Of a stretch of DNA of 20,560 nt, positions 13,532 through 20,560 are shown piece by piece. Source of the stretch: Acetobacteraceae bacterium (GTDB lineage: Bacteria > Pseudomonadota > Alphaproteobacteria > Acetobacterales > Acetobacteraceae); NCBI GenBank assembly GCA_947478535.1, contig CANJXD010000033.1:1-20560 (forward strand), read 5' to 3'. Within the stretch, counting starts at the first letter, position 1. Every line of letters starts with the position of its first letter. Below the pieces are notes generated by a model that had not been told where the DNA came from, made no database searches, and saw only the letters and a program-made list of their open reading frames with translations. The position numbers and the translations under genes were made by a program.

Positions 13532-14484
13532 CCCAACTCAACCTCGTCTGCACGCTGACCGACCGCACCCGCCCGGTGGTGGAAGGCCGCATCAAGGTCG
13601 GCGACTTCGATCTGAACATCACCCCCGGCGAGCCCGAGGACATGTTCCGCATCGCCATGCGGGAAGCCCGCTACGACATCACGGAAATGTCGATGGGCAG
13701 CCATATCCTGTCCGTCGCGCGGGGCGACAGCCGCTATATCGGCGTGCCCGTCTTCCCCTCCCGCGCCTTCCGCCATTCCGCGATCTACATCCGCACGGAT
13801 CGCGGCATCACCGGGCCGCAGGATCTGGCCGGGCGCGTCATCGGCCTGCCGGAATACCAGCAGACCGCCGCAGTCTGGGTGCGCGGCGTGCTGCGGGACC
13901 ATTATGGCGTCGATCTTTCCGGCATCACCTGGAAGGTGGCGGGCGAACGCACGCCGATCATCCTGCCGCCGCATATCCGGAAGGAATCCATCGCGGAGGG
14001 CCAGACGCTGGATGCGATGCTGGCAGCCGGCGAGATCGATGCCGTCGTCGCCCCCCGCCCGCCCGCCTGCTTCGTCAACGGCACGGCGCCTGTGGCCCGG
14101 ATGTTCCCGGATTTCCGCACGCATGAGGAAGCCTACTACACGGCCACCGGCTTCTTCCCGATCATGCACTGCATCGCCATCCGGCGTGACGTGGCAGCCG
14201 CCAACCCGGGGCTCGCCATGGCGTTGTATGACGCCTTCTCCGCCGCGAAGAAGCAGGCGCTGGCCGATGCCGCGATGGTGAATGTGCTGCGCGTCAGCCT
14301 GCCCTGGATCGCCTCCGAGGTCGCGAAGCAGACGGAATTCATGGGCGGCGATCCCTGGCCCTATGGCTTCGGGCGCAACCGCGCCGAGATCGCGGCGATG
14401 TGCGGCTTCTCCGCCGCCGATGGGCTGACTTCCACGACCGTGGTTCCCGAGGCATTGTTCGCCGAGACCACCCACGGCACCTGA
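13528..14484 (+). CDS. 4,5-dihydroxyphthalate decarboxylase (Pht5)-family protein
   Basis: A 318-residue protein with the periplasmic-binding-like fold of the Pht5 family, but it starts directly with MTQLNLVCTLTDRTRPVVEG and has no signal peptide. A cytosolic enzyme is therefore more likely than a transporter receptor. Family-like stretches are GEPEDMFRIAMREARYDITEMSM, seen in part at residues 34-55, the FPSRAFRHSAIYIR segment near 79, and TGFFPIMHCIAIRRD near 210. In phthalate degradation this family turns 4,5-dihydroxyphthalate into protocatechuate. Here it probably decarboxylates a hydroxylated ring acid made by the adjacent molybdenum hydroxylase, with which it shares an ATGA overlap. The exact substrate is unknown. 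Confidence 0.8.
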   Translation: MTQLNLVCTLTDRTRPVVEGRIKVGDFDLNITPGEPEDMFRIAMREARYDITEMSMGSHILSVARGDSRYIGVPVFPSRAFRHSAIYIRTDRGITGPQDLAGRVIGLPEYQQTAAVWVRGVLRDHYGVDLSGITWKVAGERTPIILPPHIRKESIAEGQTLDAMLAAGEIDAVVAPRPPACFVNGTAPVARMFPDFRTHEEAYYTATGFFPIMHCIAIRRDVAAANPGLAMALYDAFSAAKKQALADAAMVNVLRVSLPWIASEVAKQTEFMGGDPWPYGFGRNRAEIAAMCGFSAADGLTSTTVVPEALFAETTHGT

Positions 14485-14514
14485 AGCCGCCGGGGCCCAG
14501 GGAGGACACAACGC

Positions 14515-15480
14515 ATGATCCGCACTACCCGTCGCGCCGCGCTCGGCATGGCCGGCCTGCTGGCCGCGCCCGCCATCGCCCGCGCCCAGACGCCGACCAT
14601 CCGCATCGTCGTCCCCTTCGGCCCCGGCGGGTCCACCGATGCCGTGGCGCGGCTCGTCGCGCCGGGTGTCGGCGCGAAGCTCGGCGCCAATGTGGTGGTG
14701 GAAAATCGCTCCGGCGCCGCGGGCAGCATCGGGGCCGATCTCGTCGCCAAGGCGCGGCCGGATGGCCTGACCTGGATGCTGACCTTCGACAGCCACGCGA
14801 CGATCCCGGCCCTGCTGCGCACGCCGCCGCTGAACGTGCTGACGGATCTCGACCCCGTCATGCTGATCGGCGGGTCGCCCTATGCCGTCGCCTGCAAGCC
14901 CGACAAGCCCTTCCGCACGATGGTGGACGCCGTGAACGCCGTGAAGGCGCGGCGGGACGGCGTCTCCTACGGCTCCACCGGCAATGGCACCATCGGCCAC
15001 CTCACGATGATCATGCTGGGTGACAAGGTCGGCAGCAGCTTCCAGCATGTGCCCTATCGCAGCGGCGGGCTCGCGGTGAACGATGCGGTGGCCGGGCATG
15101 TCGATATGATGATCGGCAGCGCGGCGCTGATGCTGCCGCATATCAGCGGCGGCTCGCTCCGCCCCTTGATGCAGTTCGGCCCGACGCGCCTCGTCGGCCT
15201 GCCGGAGACGCCGACCAGCACCGAAGGCGGCTTCCCTGATCTTCTGGCCGAGGCCTGGTGGGGCGTCTGGGGTCCGAAGGGCACGCCGCCTGCCATCATC
15301 GCCGCGATGAATGCCGCACTGAAGGAAGCGCTGTCCGAGGAACGCGCGCGGCGTGTGATGACGGAAACGCAGCAGGCCCGCCTCGTGCTGTCCTCGCCCG
15401 AGGAATTGCGGACCTTCTTCGCCCGCCAGGTCGAGACCTGGGGCGCCATCGTGCGCGCCAACAACATCCAGCCGGATTGA
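14515..15480 (+). CDS. TctC/Bug-family extracytoplasmic solute receptor, copy 2
   Basis: Second periplasmic carboxylate receptor of the cluster, 321 residues. The signal is TTRRAALGMAGLLAAPAIA followed by RAQ. Hallmarks are IRIVVPFGPGGSTDAVARL, VVENRSGAAGSIGADLVAK, YGSTGNGTIGHL and FQHVPYRSGG. ATG 14515 has a very strong AGGGAGGA 9 bases upstream, after a 30-base gap, so it may be made at a higher level than its neighbours. It is only distantly similar to the receptor at 9961, so the two probably bind different acids or different steps of one pathway. No TctA/TctB partner is present. Confidence 0.92.
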   Translation: MIRTTRRAALGMAGLLAAPAIARAQTPTIRIVVPFGPGGSTDAVARLVAPGVGAKLGANVVVENRSGAAGSIGADLVAKARPDGLTWMLTFDSHATIPALLRTPPLNVLTDLDPVMLIGGSPYAVACKPDKPFRTMVDAVNAVKARRDGVSYGSTGNGTIGHLTMIMLGDKVGSSFQHVPYRSGGLAVNDAVAGHVDMMIGSAALMLPHISGGSLRPLMQFGPTRLVGLPETPTSTEGGFPDLLAEAWWGVWGPKGTPPAIIAAMNAALKEALSEERARRVMTETQQARLVLSSPEELRTFFARQVETWGAIVRANNIQPD

Positions 15481-15487
15481 ACAGCCG

Positions 15488-16159
15488 ATGTCCTTCGACC
15501 GTCTTGGCCCCGCTATCCTTGCCCGGTTCGCGAAGCTGCCGTCCTCCTGCATCTCGGATGCCTGCGACAAGCTGGGCATCCCCGGCCAGGTGGATGGCCT
15601 GAAGCCGATGTTGCAGGGCGCGCGCATCTGCGGCCAGGCGGTGACGTTGCGCTACCTGCCGATGGGCCCGGCCGGCGGCACGGTGGGGGATTTTCTCCAC
15701 CTCGCGGAGAAGGGCGACGTGATCTGCATCGACAATCGCGGCCGGCTGGACTGCACGGTCTGGGGCAACATCCTCACCGAGGCGTCGAAGGCCAAGGGCA
15801 TCGCCGGCACGGTGATCGAGGGTGTGAACCGCGATGTCGGGGAAAGCCGCGAATACGGCTACCCCATCTGGTCCCGCGCCAACCATTCCCGCACCGGCAA
15901 GGACCGCGTGGCGCTGGATGCGACCAATGTGCCGATCGTGCTCGGCCATGTCCGCGTCGATCCCGGCGATGTCATCTGCGCCGATGACAGCTGCGTCGTC
16001 GCGGTGCCGCTGGCGCGTGCGATGGATGTGCTGGGCGTGGCGGAGACCATCGAGGCGAAGGAGGACCTCATCCTCGCCGATATCCGCGCCGGCATTGACC
16101 TCGCCGAGGCCCGGCGCCGGCATGGCTACTACGCGTTGCAGACGCCGGGGAAGGCGTAG
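15488..16159 (+). CDS. RraA-family protein, probable 4-hydroxy-4-methyl-2-oxoglutarate/4-carboxy-4-hydroxy-2-oxoadipate aldolase-like
   Basis: A 223-residue RraA-fold protein. Family members are either class II aldolases that cleave hydroxy-oxo-diacids to pyruvate or regulators of RNase E. Seen: CISDACDKLG near residue 21, the WGNIL turn (92-96), and GTVIEGVNRDVGE (107-119), where R115 and D116 match the Arg-Asp pair of the aldolase active site. The usual Asp-Gly of the VxDG motif is Glu111-Gly112. RraA proper is about 160 residues, so this 223-residue form fits the longer aldolase-like or uncharacterised branch. It lies 7 bases after the receptor stop, without its own Shine-Dalgarno sequence, at the end of the catabolic run. 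That position favours a metabolic aldolase or decarboxylase role. Confidence 0.83.
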   Translation: MSFDRLGPAILARFAKLPSSCISDACDKLGIPGQVDGLKPMLQGARICGQAVTLRYLPMGPAGGTVGDFLHLAEKGDVICIDNRGRLDCTVWGNILTEASKAKGIAGTVIEGVNRDVGESREYGYPIWSRANHSRTGKDRVALDATNVPIVLGHVRVDPGDVICADDSCVVAVPLARAMDVLGVAETIEAKEDLILADIRAGIDLAEARRRHGYYALQTPGKA

Positions 16160-16163
16160 CGGC

Positions 16164-16823
16164 CTACAAAACCCCCGCCCGCCGCAGCATCGTGCTGAAC
16201 AGCGCGTCCCGCGCCGCCGCGCGTTCGCGGAACAGCACATCGCCCTCCGCCCGCAGCGACGCCGCATCCACCACCCCGGCGGGCGCGCGGGCGGCCCAGC
16301 CCTCCATGATCGCGGGCGTCGCCTCCGGGTGGAACTGCACGGCGATGGCGTTGGGCAGGGCGAAGGCCTGCACCGTGCCGGCATCCCGCGCCAGCACCTC
16401 GGCCTGCGGCGGCGGCGTGATCACATCGCCATGCCAGCGCGGCCAGGGGCCGGCGAGGAAATCCTCTGCCGTGTCCTCGATGCCGAGCCAGCCGCGATGG
16501 AACACACCCTCCGCATGCTTCGCCACGCTGCCGCCCGCGGCCGCGGCGATCATCTGCGCGCCGAAACACACGCCGATGGTGGGTGCCTGAGCCGCCAGGC
16601 GCTTGGCCACCATCGCCCGCTGCGCGTCGATCCAGGGATAGGCCGCACCCTCATAGACCCCGCGCGGAGACCCGAACATGACGACGAGTGGCGCGTCCAG
16701 CATCTCGGCTTCCGTGACGGCATCGCCGGCGACGACGGTCAGCGTGTGGCCCTGTCGCGCCAGCCAATCGCCGAAATCGCCTTCCGGCGCGGTTTCGCTG
16801 TTGCGGATGATCAGCACCTTCAT
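16164..16823 (-). CDS. Class I glutamine amidotransferase (GMP-synthase-like GATase domain protein)
   Basis: A stand-alone triad-type glutaminase domain of 219 residues. The nucleophile is C86 in [11 protein letters not shown], and the His-Glu pair is H165 and E167 in VQFHPEAT. The N-terminus [21 protein letters not shown] and the FGSPRGVYE stretch are typical of GMP-synthase-like amidotransferases. ATG 16823 has GGAGAA 7 bases upstream and overlaps the queC stop by 4 bases. It is the last gene of the queuosine run and ends 4 bases from the convergent RraA gene. Proteins of this type release ammonia from glutamine, and some act on gamma-glutamyl compounds. Supplying ammonia to QueC is an attractive idea but unproven; general glutamine or gamma-glutamyl hydrolysis is the alternative. 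Confidence 0.87.
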   Translation of the reverse strand: MKVLIIRNSETAPEGDFGDWLARQGHTLTVVAGDAVTEAEMLDAPLVVMFGSPRGVYEGAAYPWIDAQRAMVAKRLAAQAPTIGVCFGAQMIAAAAGGSVAKHAEGVFHRGWLGIEDTAEDFLAGPWPRWHGDVITPPPQAEVLARDAGTVQAFALPNAIAVQFHPEATPAIMEGWAARAPAGVVDAASLRAEGDVLFRERAAARDALFSTMLRRAGVL

Positions 16824-17518
16824 GCCGCTTCTCCGCGATACTGCCGCCAGCCGCGGGCGCGGAGCTCGCAGGCCGGGCAGGTCCCGCAGCCCGCGCCCCA
16901 GACATTCGGCCTGCGGTCGCCGAGGTAGCAGGAATGGGTGATGCTGCGGATCGCCTCCACCAGCGCCGCCCCGCCAAGATCTTCCGCCAGTTTCCAGGTC
17001 TGTGCCTTGTCCCGCCACATCAGCGGCGTGTGCAGCACGAAGCGCTTTTCCATGCCGAGGTTGAGGGCCACCTGCAGCGCCTTGATGGTGTCGTCGCGGC
17101 AATCGGGATAGCCGGAATAGTCGGTTTCGCAGACGCCGGTGATGATGTGGCGCAGCCCCCGCCGGAACGCCAAGGCCGCCGCGAAGGTGAGAAAGATCAG
17201 GTTGCGGCCGGGCACGAAGGTGTTGGGCAGGCCGCCGGTCTCCATCTCGATGGCGACATCGCGGGTCAGCGAGGTCTCGCTGATCGCGCCGAGCGCATCG
17301 ATCTTCAGCACATGATCCGCGCCGAGCCGTGCGCCCCAGGCCGGATGTGCCGCGACATGGCTGAGGAAGGCCGCGCGGGTGTCCAGTTCGATGACGTGGC
17401 GCTGGCCATAGTCGAAGCCCAGCGTCTCCACATCCGCGAACCGGTCAAGCGCCCAGGCGAGGCAGGTCGCGCTATCCTGCCCGCCGGAGAACAGCACCAG
17501 GGCTTTGGTATCACTCAC
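16820..17518 (-). CDS. queC: 7-cyano-7-deazaguanine (preQ0) synthase QueC
   Basis: Converts 7-carboxy-7-deazaguanine to preQ0 using ATP and ammonia in queuosine synthesis. It is 232 residues, near the 231 of the E. coli enzyme. The PP-loop SGGQDS is at residues 11-16, and the zinc site C197, C211, C214, C217 lies in CYLGDRRP...[15 protein letters not shown] and NTFVPGRNL are family signatures. GTG 17518 was chosen because GGAAGG lies 8 bases upstream and the protein opens with the PP-loop strand. An ATG at 17572 would add 18 residues and overlap queG by over 60 bases. As placed, the genes overlap by 8 bases (GTGAGTGA). Confidence 0.94.
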   Translation of the reverse strand: MSDTKALVLFSGGQDSATCLAWALDRFADVETLGFDYGQRHVIELDTRAAFLSHVAAHPAWGARLGADHVLKIDALGAISETSLTRDVAIEMETGGLPNTFVPGRNLIFLTFAAALAFRRGLRHIITGVCETDYSGYPDCRDDTIKALQVALNLGMEKRFVLHTPLMWRDKAQTWKLAEDLGGAALVEAIRSITHSCYLGDRRPNVWGAGCGTCPACELRARGWRQYRGEAA

Positions 17519-18554
17519 GGGCAAGCCTTCCAGCGGCCCAGCGGGCGCAGTCTGCAACAACGGGGTCAACATCTTCGCACAGCGACTGTGCCACCGGCAA
17601 AAGCGCGGGATCGGCGCTGTTTCCGACGGCGACCAGGACATTGCGCACGAAGCGCGCCCGCCCGATGCGCTTGATGGGGCTGGCGGTGAACAAGGCACGG
17701 AATCCGGCATCATCCAGCGCCGCCAGCGCCGCCAGGCGCGGTGCCGTCAGCGTGGCGCGCGGGGCGAAGGCAGGCTCGCTATGCGCGTGGGCGAATTTGT
17801 TCCAGGGGCAGGCGGCCAGGCAGTCATCGCAGCCATAGATGCGGTTGCCCATCTTCGGGCGCAACTCGGCGGGGATCGGCCCGTGATGCTCGATGGTGAG
17901 GTAGGAAATGCAGCGCCGCGCATCGAGGCGATAGGGCGCGGGAAAGGCCTCCGTCGGGCAGGCGGTGAGGCAGGCGGTGCAACTGCCGCAATGGTCGTCC
18001 TCCGCGTCCTCGGCCCCGAGGTCGAGCGTCGTCATGATCTCGCCGAGGAACAGCCACGAGCCATGCTGGCGGGAGACGAGGTTGGTGTGTTTGCCCTGCC
18101 AGCCGAGCCCGGCCTGCTGTGCCAGCGGCTTTTCCATCACCGGGGCGGTATCGACGAACACCTTGATCTCGGTGCCCTGGAAGCGGGAGGCCATCCACCC
18201 CCCCAACTGCTTCAGCCGCCCCTTCACGAGATCATGGTAATCCCGGTTGCGGGCATAGACGCTGATCGTGCCGCGATCGGGCAGGGCCAGCGTGGCCAGC
18301 GGGTCACCCTCCGGCGCGTAGTTCAGGCCGAGGCTGACCACGCTGACCGCTTCCGGCCACAGTGCCCGTGGGTCGCCGCGCTGATCGGCGCGCGCTTCCA
18401 TCCAGCCCATGGAGCCGTGGTGGCCATCGGCCAGGAACTGGGCGAGCCTTGCGCGCGCCTCCGGCGCCAGGGCCGCGCGCGCGAAGCCCACGGCATCGAA
18501 GCCGATGGCGAGCGCGCGGGCGCGGATGGCGGCCTGGGCCTCAGCCGCGCCCAC
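17511..18554 (-). CDS. queG: Epoxyqueuosine reductase QueG
   Basis: Cobalamin-dependent enzyme that removes the epoxide oxygen of epoxyqueuosine in tRNA, the last step of queuosine synthesis. It is 347 residues from the chosen start. The catalytic Asp is D135 in [12 protein letters not shown]. Two [4Fe-4S] clusters are served by C189, C192, C195 (CGSCTAC), C199, C215 and C242, C245, C249 (CDDCLAAC). [14 protein letters not shown] and CPWNKF are family signatures. The start is a GTG at 18554 that overlaps queF by 14 bases. The open frame extends to 18728, but the added part is the shadow of queF. The E. coli protein is longer (379 residues); here the C-terminal region is short, which many alphaproteobacterial forms share. 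Confidence 0.92.
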   Translation of the reverse strand: MGAAEAQAAIRARALAIGFDAVGFARAALAPEARARLAQFLADGHHGSMGWMEARADQRGDPRALWPEAVSVVSLGLNYAPEGDPLATLALPDRGTISVYARNRDYHDLVKGRLKQLGGWMASRFQGTEIKVFVDTAPVMEKPLAQQAGLGWQGKHTNLVSRQHGSWLFLGEIMTTLDLGAEDAEDDHCGSCTACLTACPTEAFPAPYRLDARRCISYLTIEHHGPIPAELRPKMGNRIYGCDDCLAACPWNKFAHAHSEPAFAPRATLTAPRLAALAALDDAGFRALFTASPIKRIGRARFVRNVLVAVGNSADPALLPVAQSLCEDVDPVVADCARWAAGRLARE

Positions 18555-19038
18555 GATAGCCGGGCACGTCCTGCGGCGGAATCCAGACGCCGGCCGGCGG
18601 CTCCCCCGTCGCATGGAAGACGTCGATCGGGATGCCGCCGCGCGGATACCAATAGCCGCCGATCCGCAGCCATTCCGGATCAAGCTCCGCCACCAGGCGC
18701 AGCGCGATGCCCACCGTGCAGGCTTCATGGAAGGCGCCGTGGTTGCGGAAGGCGGTGAGGTAGAGCTTCAGCGACTTGCTCTCCACCAGCCAGTCCCGCG
18801 GCACGTAGTCGATCACGAGATGCGCGAAATCCGGCTGGCCGGTCATCGGGCAAAGCGAGGTGAATTCCGGTGCCGTGAAGCGCACGCAATACCGCGTCCC
18901 GGGATGCGGGTTCGGCACGCGTTCCAGCACCGCCGCGTCCGGAGAGGCCGGGATCGCGGCGTGGTGGCCCAGCATGGTGAGGCCGGAGGTGTCGGTGCCG
19001 ATGGCGCCCGGCTTTCCGGCGATGGGTGTCCCTGCCAC
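18541..19038 (-). CDS. queF: NADPH-dependent preQ0 reductase QueF (short, Bacillus-type)
   Basis: Reduces the nitrile of preQ0 to the aminomethyl of preQ1. At 165 residues it is the single-domain unimodular type rather than the roughly 280-residue E. coli type. The catalytic Cys is C63 in [14 protein letters not shown] with Asp70. The QueF motif ESKSLKLYL is at 86-94. [12 protein letters not shown] and the [15 protein letters not shown] stretch also fit. The start is a GTG at 19038 with AGGAAAGG about 11 bases upstream, a slightly wide spacing. It precedes queG by an overlap and is divergent from the small gene at 19088, with a 49-base gap. I looked for a preQ1 riboswitch in that gap and saw none. 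Confidence 0.93.
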   Translation of the reverse strand: MAGTPIAGKPGAIGTDTSGLTMLGHHAAIPASPDAAVLERVPNPHPGTRYCVRFTAPEFTSLCPMTGQPDFAHLVIDYVPRDWLVESKSLKLYLTAFRNHGAFHEACTVGIALRLVAELDPEWLRIGGYWYPRGGIPIDVFHATGEPPAGVWIPPQDVPGYRGRG

Positions 19039-19087
19039 GCTATGCTGTGCCTTTCCTGGCGACTATGCCCGAAGGGGGGCGATTCGA

Positions 19088-19531
19088 GTGGTGATACAGC
19101 AGATCGTTCAACGGTGCCGCAAGAGCGGGGCGGTGCTGCTCGGCGCGGCACTTCTCCTCACTCCTGCCACGGCCGGGGCCGAAAGCCTGACCGCCTGGTG
19201 CGGCGGCGGCTTCACCGGCGGCGGTAGCGGGATGCGGATCGCCGGCGATGGCGCGGTCACCCGCCTTGCCCGAACCACCGCCGCCGCGCCCCTGGCCTTA
19301 TCGCCGCTCGGCCAGGACCAGGCCGCCTTCCGCCGCTGGTCCGCGGCGCTGGAGGCCGCGGGGTTCGCTGCGCTGCGTCTCAACCAGCCCGGCAACATGA
19401 CGTGTTCCCTGGTGCTGGAGACCGGCGCGGCGCGCCACGCCGTCGCCTGGCCCGGCATCACCGCGCCTGCGGGGCTGCCTGCGCCTGTCGTGACCGTCTT
19501 CGAGGAACTGCGCCGCTGGGCGCCGGACTGA
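19088..19531 (+). CDS. Small secreted protein of unknown function
   Basis: A 147-residue protein I do not recognise with confidence. Tandem GTG codons at 19088 and 19091 follow AAGGGGGGC. The N-terminus has a basic patch (QRCRKS), a hydrophobic core AVLLGAALLL and a likely signal-peptidase site after TAGA (about residue 31). The mature part of about 115 residues has only two Cys, in TAWCGGG and NMTCSLV, which could form one disulfide in the periplasm. The layout (glycine-rich first strand, a helix ALEAAGFAAL, a strand pair TCSLVLETGAARHAVAW, then a final helix) loosely recalls emfourin-type protease inhibitors. That is a guess from pattern only. It faces away from queF and ends 1 base from tgt on the opposite strand. 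Confidence 0.72.
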   Translation: MVIQQIVQRCRKSGAVLLGAALLLTPATAGAESLTAWCGGGFTGGGSGMRIAGDGAVTRLARTTAAAPLALSPLGQDQAAFRRWSAALEAAGFAALRLNQPGNMTCSLVLETGAARHAVAWPGITAPAGLPAPVVTVFEELRRWAPD

Positions 19532-19532
19532 A

Positions 19533-20560
19533 TCAGGTTTCCGCGGGCTCCGGCGTCCCACCCCATTCCGCCTCGATCGCGGCCGCCTCCTCCTCGAAGC
19601 GGCTGGCGAGGATGGCGGCGCGCAGGCGTGCCATCAGGGTCTGGTAGTAGCGGATATTGTGCCAGGTCAGCAGGATCGGCCCCAGCATCTCCTCGGCCTT
19701 GATGAGGTGGTGGAGATAGGCGCGGGAATGCTTCGCGCAGGCGGGGCAGTCGCAATTCGGGTCGATCGGGCCGGGGTCCTCGACATGCTTCGCGTTGCGC
19801 ATGTTCAGCACGCCCTGGCTCGTATAGGCGCGGCCGGTGCGGCCGGACCGCGTCGGGATCACGCAGTCGAACATGTCCACACCCCGCCGCACCGCGCCGA
19901 TCAGGTCCGACGGCGTGCCCACCCCCATGAGGTAGCGCGGCGCATCCTGCGGCAGCAGCGGCGTCGTCGCATCCAGCACGCGCAGCATCTCCGCCTGGCC
20001 TTCCCCCACGGCGAGGCCACCGATGGCGTAGCCCTCGAAGCCGATGGCGGTCAGCGCGGCGACGCTCTCGGCGCGGAGGTCGTCGAAGGTGCTGCCCTGG
20101 ACGATGCCGAACAGGCCATGGCCCTCCCGCGCCGTGAAGGCGGCGCGGGACCGGGCGGCCCAGCGCATGGAAAGCCGCATGCTCTCCGCCGCCTGCTGGT
20201 GGGTGGCGGGGAAGGGGGTGCACTCATCGAAACACATCGTCACATCGGCACCCAGCAAATGCTGGATCTCCACGCTGCGCTCCGGTGTCAGCCGATGCTT
20301 CGAGCCGTCGATATGGCTCTGGAAGGTCACGCCATCGGCGTCCATCTTCCTGAGGCCCGCCAGCGACATCACCTGGTAGCCGCCGCTGTCGGTCAGGATC
20401 GGGCCGTGCCAGTCCATCAGCTTGTGCAGTCCGCCGAGGCGCGCCACGCGTTCCGCGCCGGGGCGCAGCATCAGGTGATAGGTGTTGCCGAGCACCATTC
20501 GCGCGCCGGTCGCCCGCACGGCATCCGCCGTCATCGCCTTCACCGTGCCGGCGGTGCCGA
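19533..20560 (-). CDS. tgt: tRNA-guanine transglycosylase Tgt (5' end cut by window edge)
   Basis: Exchanges guanine 34 of GUN-anticodon tRNAs for preQ1. The visible part is about 341 residues. The frame stays open to the window edge, reading [12 protein letters not shown] there, which matches the conserved region after roughly 25-30 N-terminal residues. The true start is therefore outside the window, and the internal GTG at 20543 and ATG at 20534 are not starts. Seen: [11 protein letters not shown] with the catalytic-type Asp, [34 protein letters not shown] with the second key Asp region, and the zinc site CDCPAC...H near the C-terminus. It is the first queuosine gene on this strand, separated from queF by the opposite-strand gene at 19088. 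Confidence 0.95.
   Translation of the reverse strand, partial: GTAGTVKAMTADAVRATGARMVLGNTYHLMLRPGAERVARLGGLHKLMDWHGPILTDSGGYQVMSLAGLRKMDADGVTFQSHIDGSKHRLTPERSVEIQHLLGADVTMCFDECTPFPATHQQAAESMRLSMRWAARSRAAFTAREGHGLFGIVQGSTFDDLRAESVAALTAIGFEGYAIGGLAVGEGQAEMLRVLDATTPLLPQDAPRYLMGVGTPSDLIGAVRRGVDMFDCVIPTRSGRTGRAYTSQGVLNMRNAKHVEDPGPIDPNCDCPACAKHSRAYLHHLIKAEEMLGPILLTWHNIRYYQTLMARLRAAILASRFEEEAAAIEAEWGGTPEPAET

Noticed and set aside
9961..15480. Complete tripartite tricarboxylate transporter
   Set aside because: Only TctC/Bug receptors are present. No TctA- or TctB-like membrane protein is encoded in the window.
13324..15627. 767-codon open frame antisense to the Pht5-family and Bug genes
   Set aside because: Same reason: a shadow frame with His/Gly/Arg-rich, non-globular translation opposite clear genes.
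16157..16166. Bidirectional terminator between the convergent RraA and GATase genes (GTAG-CGGC-CTAC)
   Set aside because: The arms are only 4 bases, the two stop codons form most of the symmetry, and the A/T run is too short.
19039..19087. preQ1 riboswitch upstream of queF
   Set aside because: The gap is only 49 bases, GC-rich, and lacks the A-rich tail and compact hairpin of a preQ1-I aptamer.
1..20560. CRISPR arrays, insertion sequences, tRNA or rRNA genes, phage or toxin-antitoxin genes
   Set aside because: No spaced direct repeats, transposase motifs, tRNA cloverleaf or rRNA signatures were seen. Composition looks uniform across the window.

Overview
The window is very GC-rich, densely packed bacterial DNA. 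Genes repeatedly overlap by 4 bases, GTG and TTG starts occur, and TctC/Bug-type and Tat-exported binding proteins are abundant. Together these suggest an alphaproteobacterium, most likely a Rhodospirillales/Acetobacteraceae (Roseomonas-like) organism. This is an inference from style and gene content, not from a marker gene. I see no rRNA, tRNA, CRISPR array, insertion sequence or frameshifted gene. About 96% of the sequence is coding.

Left part (19-3895, minus strand): a three-gene PotABCD-like ABC importer operon with the ATPase first, then the binding protein, then one polypeptide that fuses the two permease halves. A 306-base gap (3896-4201) separates it from a divergent plus-strand operon (4202-8181). 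That operon encodes an NMT1/THI5-type binding protein, an ATPase, a permease and a cytosine-deaminase-like amidohydrolase, all chained by short overlaps. The gap holds two -24/-12 (sigma-54) promoter matches, one facing each way. The plus-strand match sits well for a nitrogen-controlled scavenging operon.

Middle part (8183-16159): a minus-strand flavodoxin-fold quinone-reductase-like gene, then a plus-strand run. The run encodes a cupin, a second close paralogue of the reductase, a Bug binding protein, a two-subunit molybdenum hydroxylase (2Fe-2S subunit plus Moco subunit), a protein of the 4,5-dihydroxyphthalate decarboxylase family, a second Bug protein and an RraA-type aldolase-like protein. 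This reads as an uncharacterised catabolic cluster for an aromatic or N-heteroaromatic carboxylate: uptake, hydroxylation, decarboxylation, then cleavage of a ring-opened oxo-acid. The substrate cannot be named from sequence.

Right part (16164-20560, mostly minus strand): queuosine genes tgt (cut by the window edge), queF, queG and queC, followed without a gap by a class I glutamine amidotransferase that overlaps queC by 4 bases. QueC consumes ammonia, so this coupling is worth attention. A small secreted protein of unknown function lies on the opposite strand between queF and tgt.

All calls come from reading translated sequence and motifs by eye. No database search was run.
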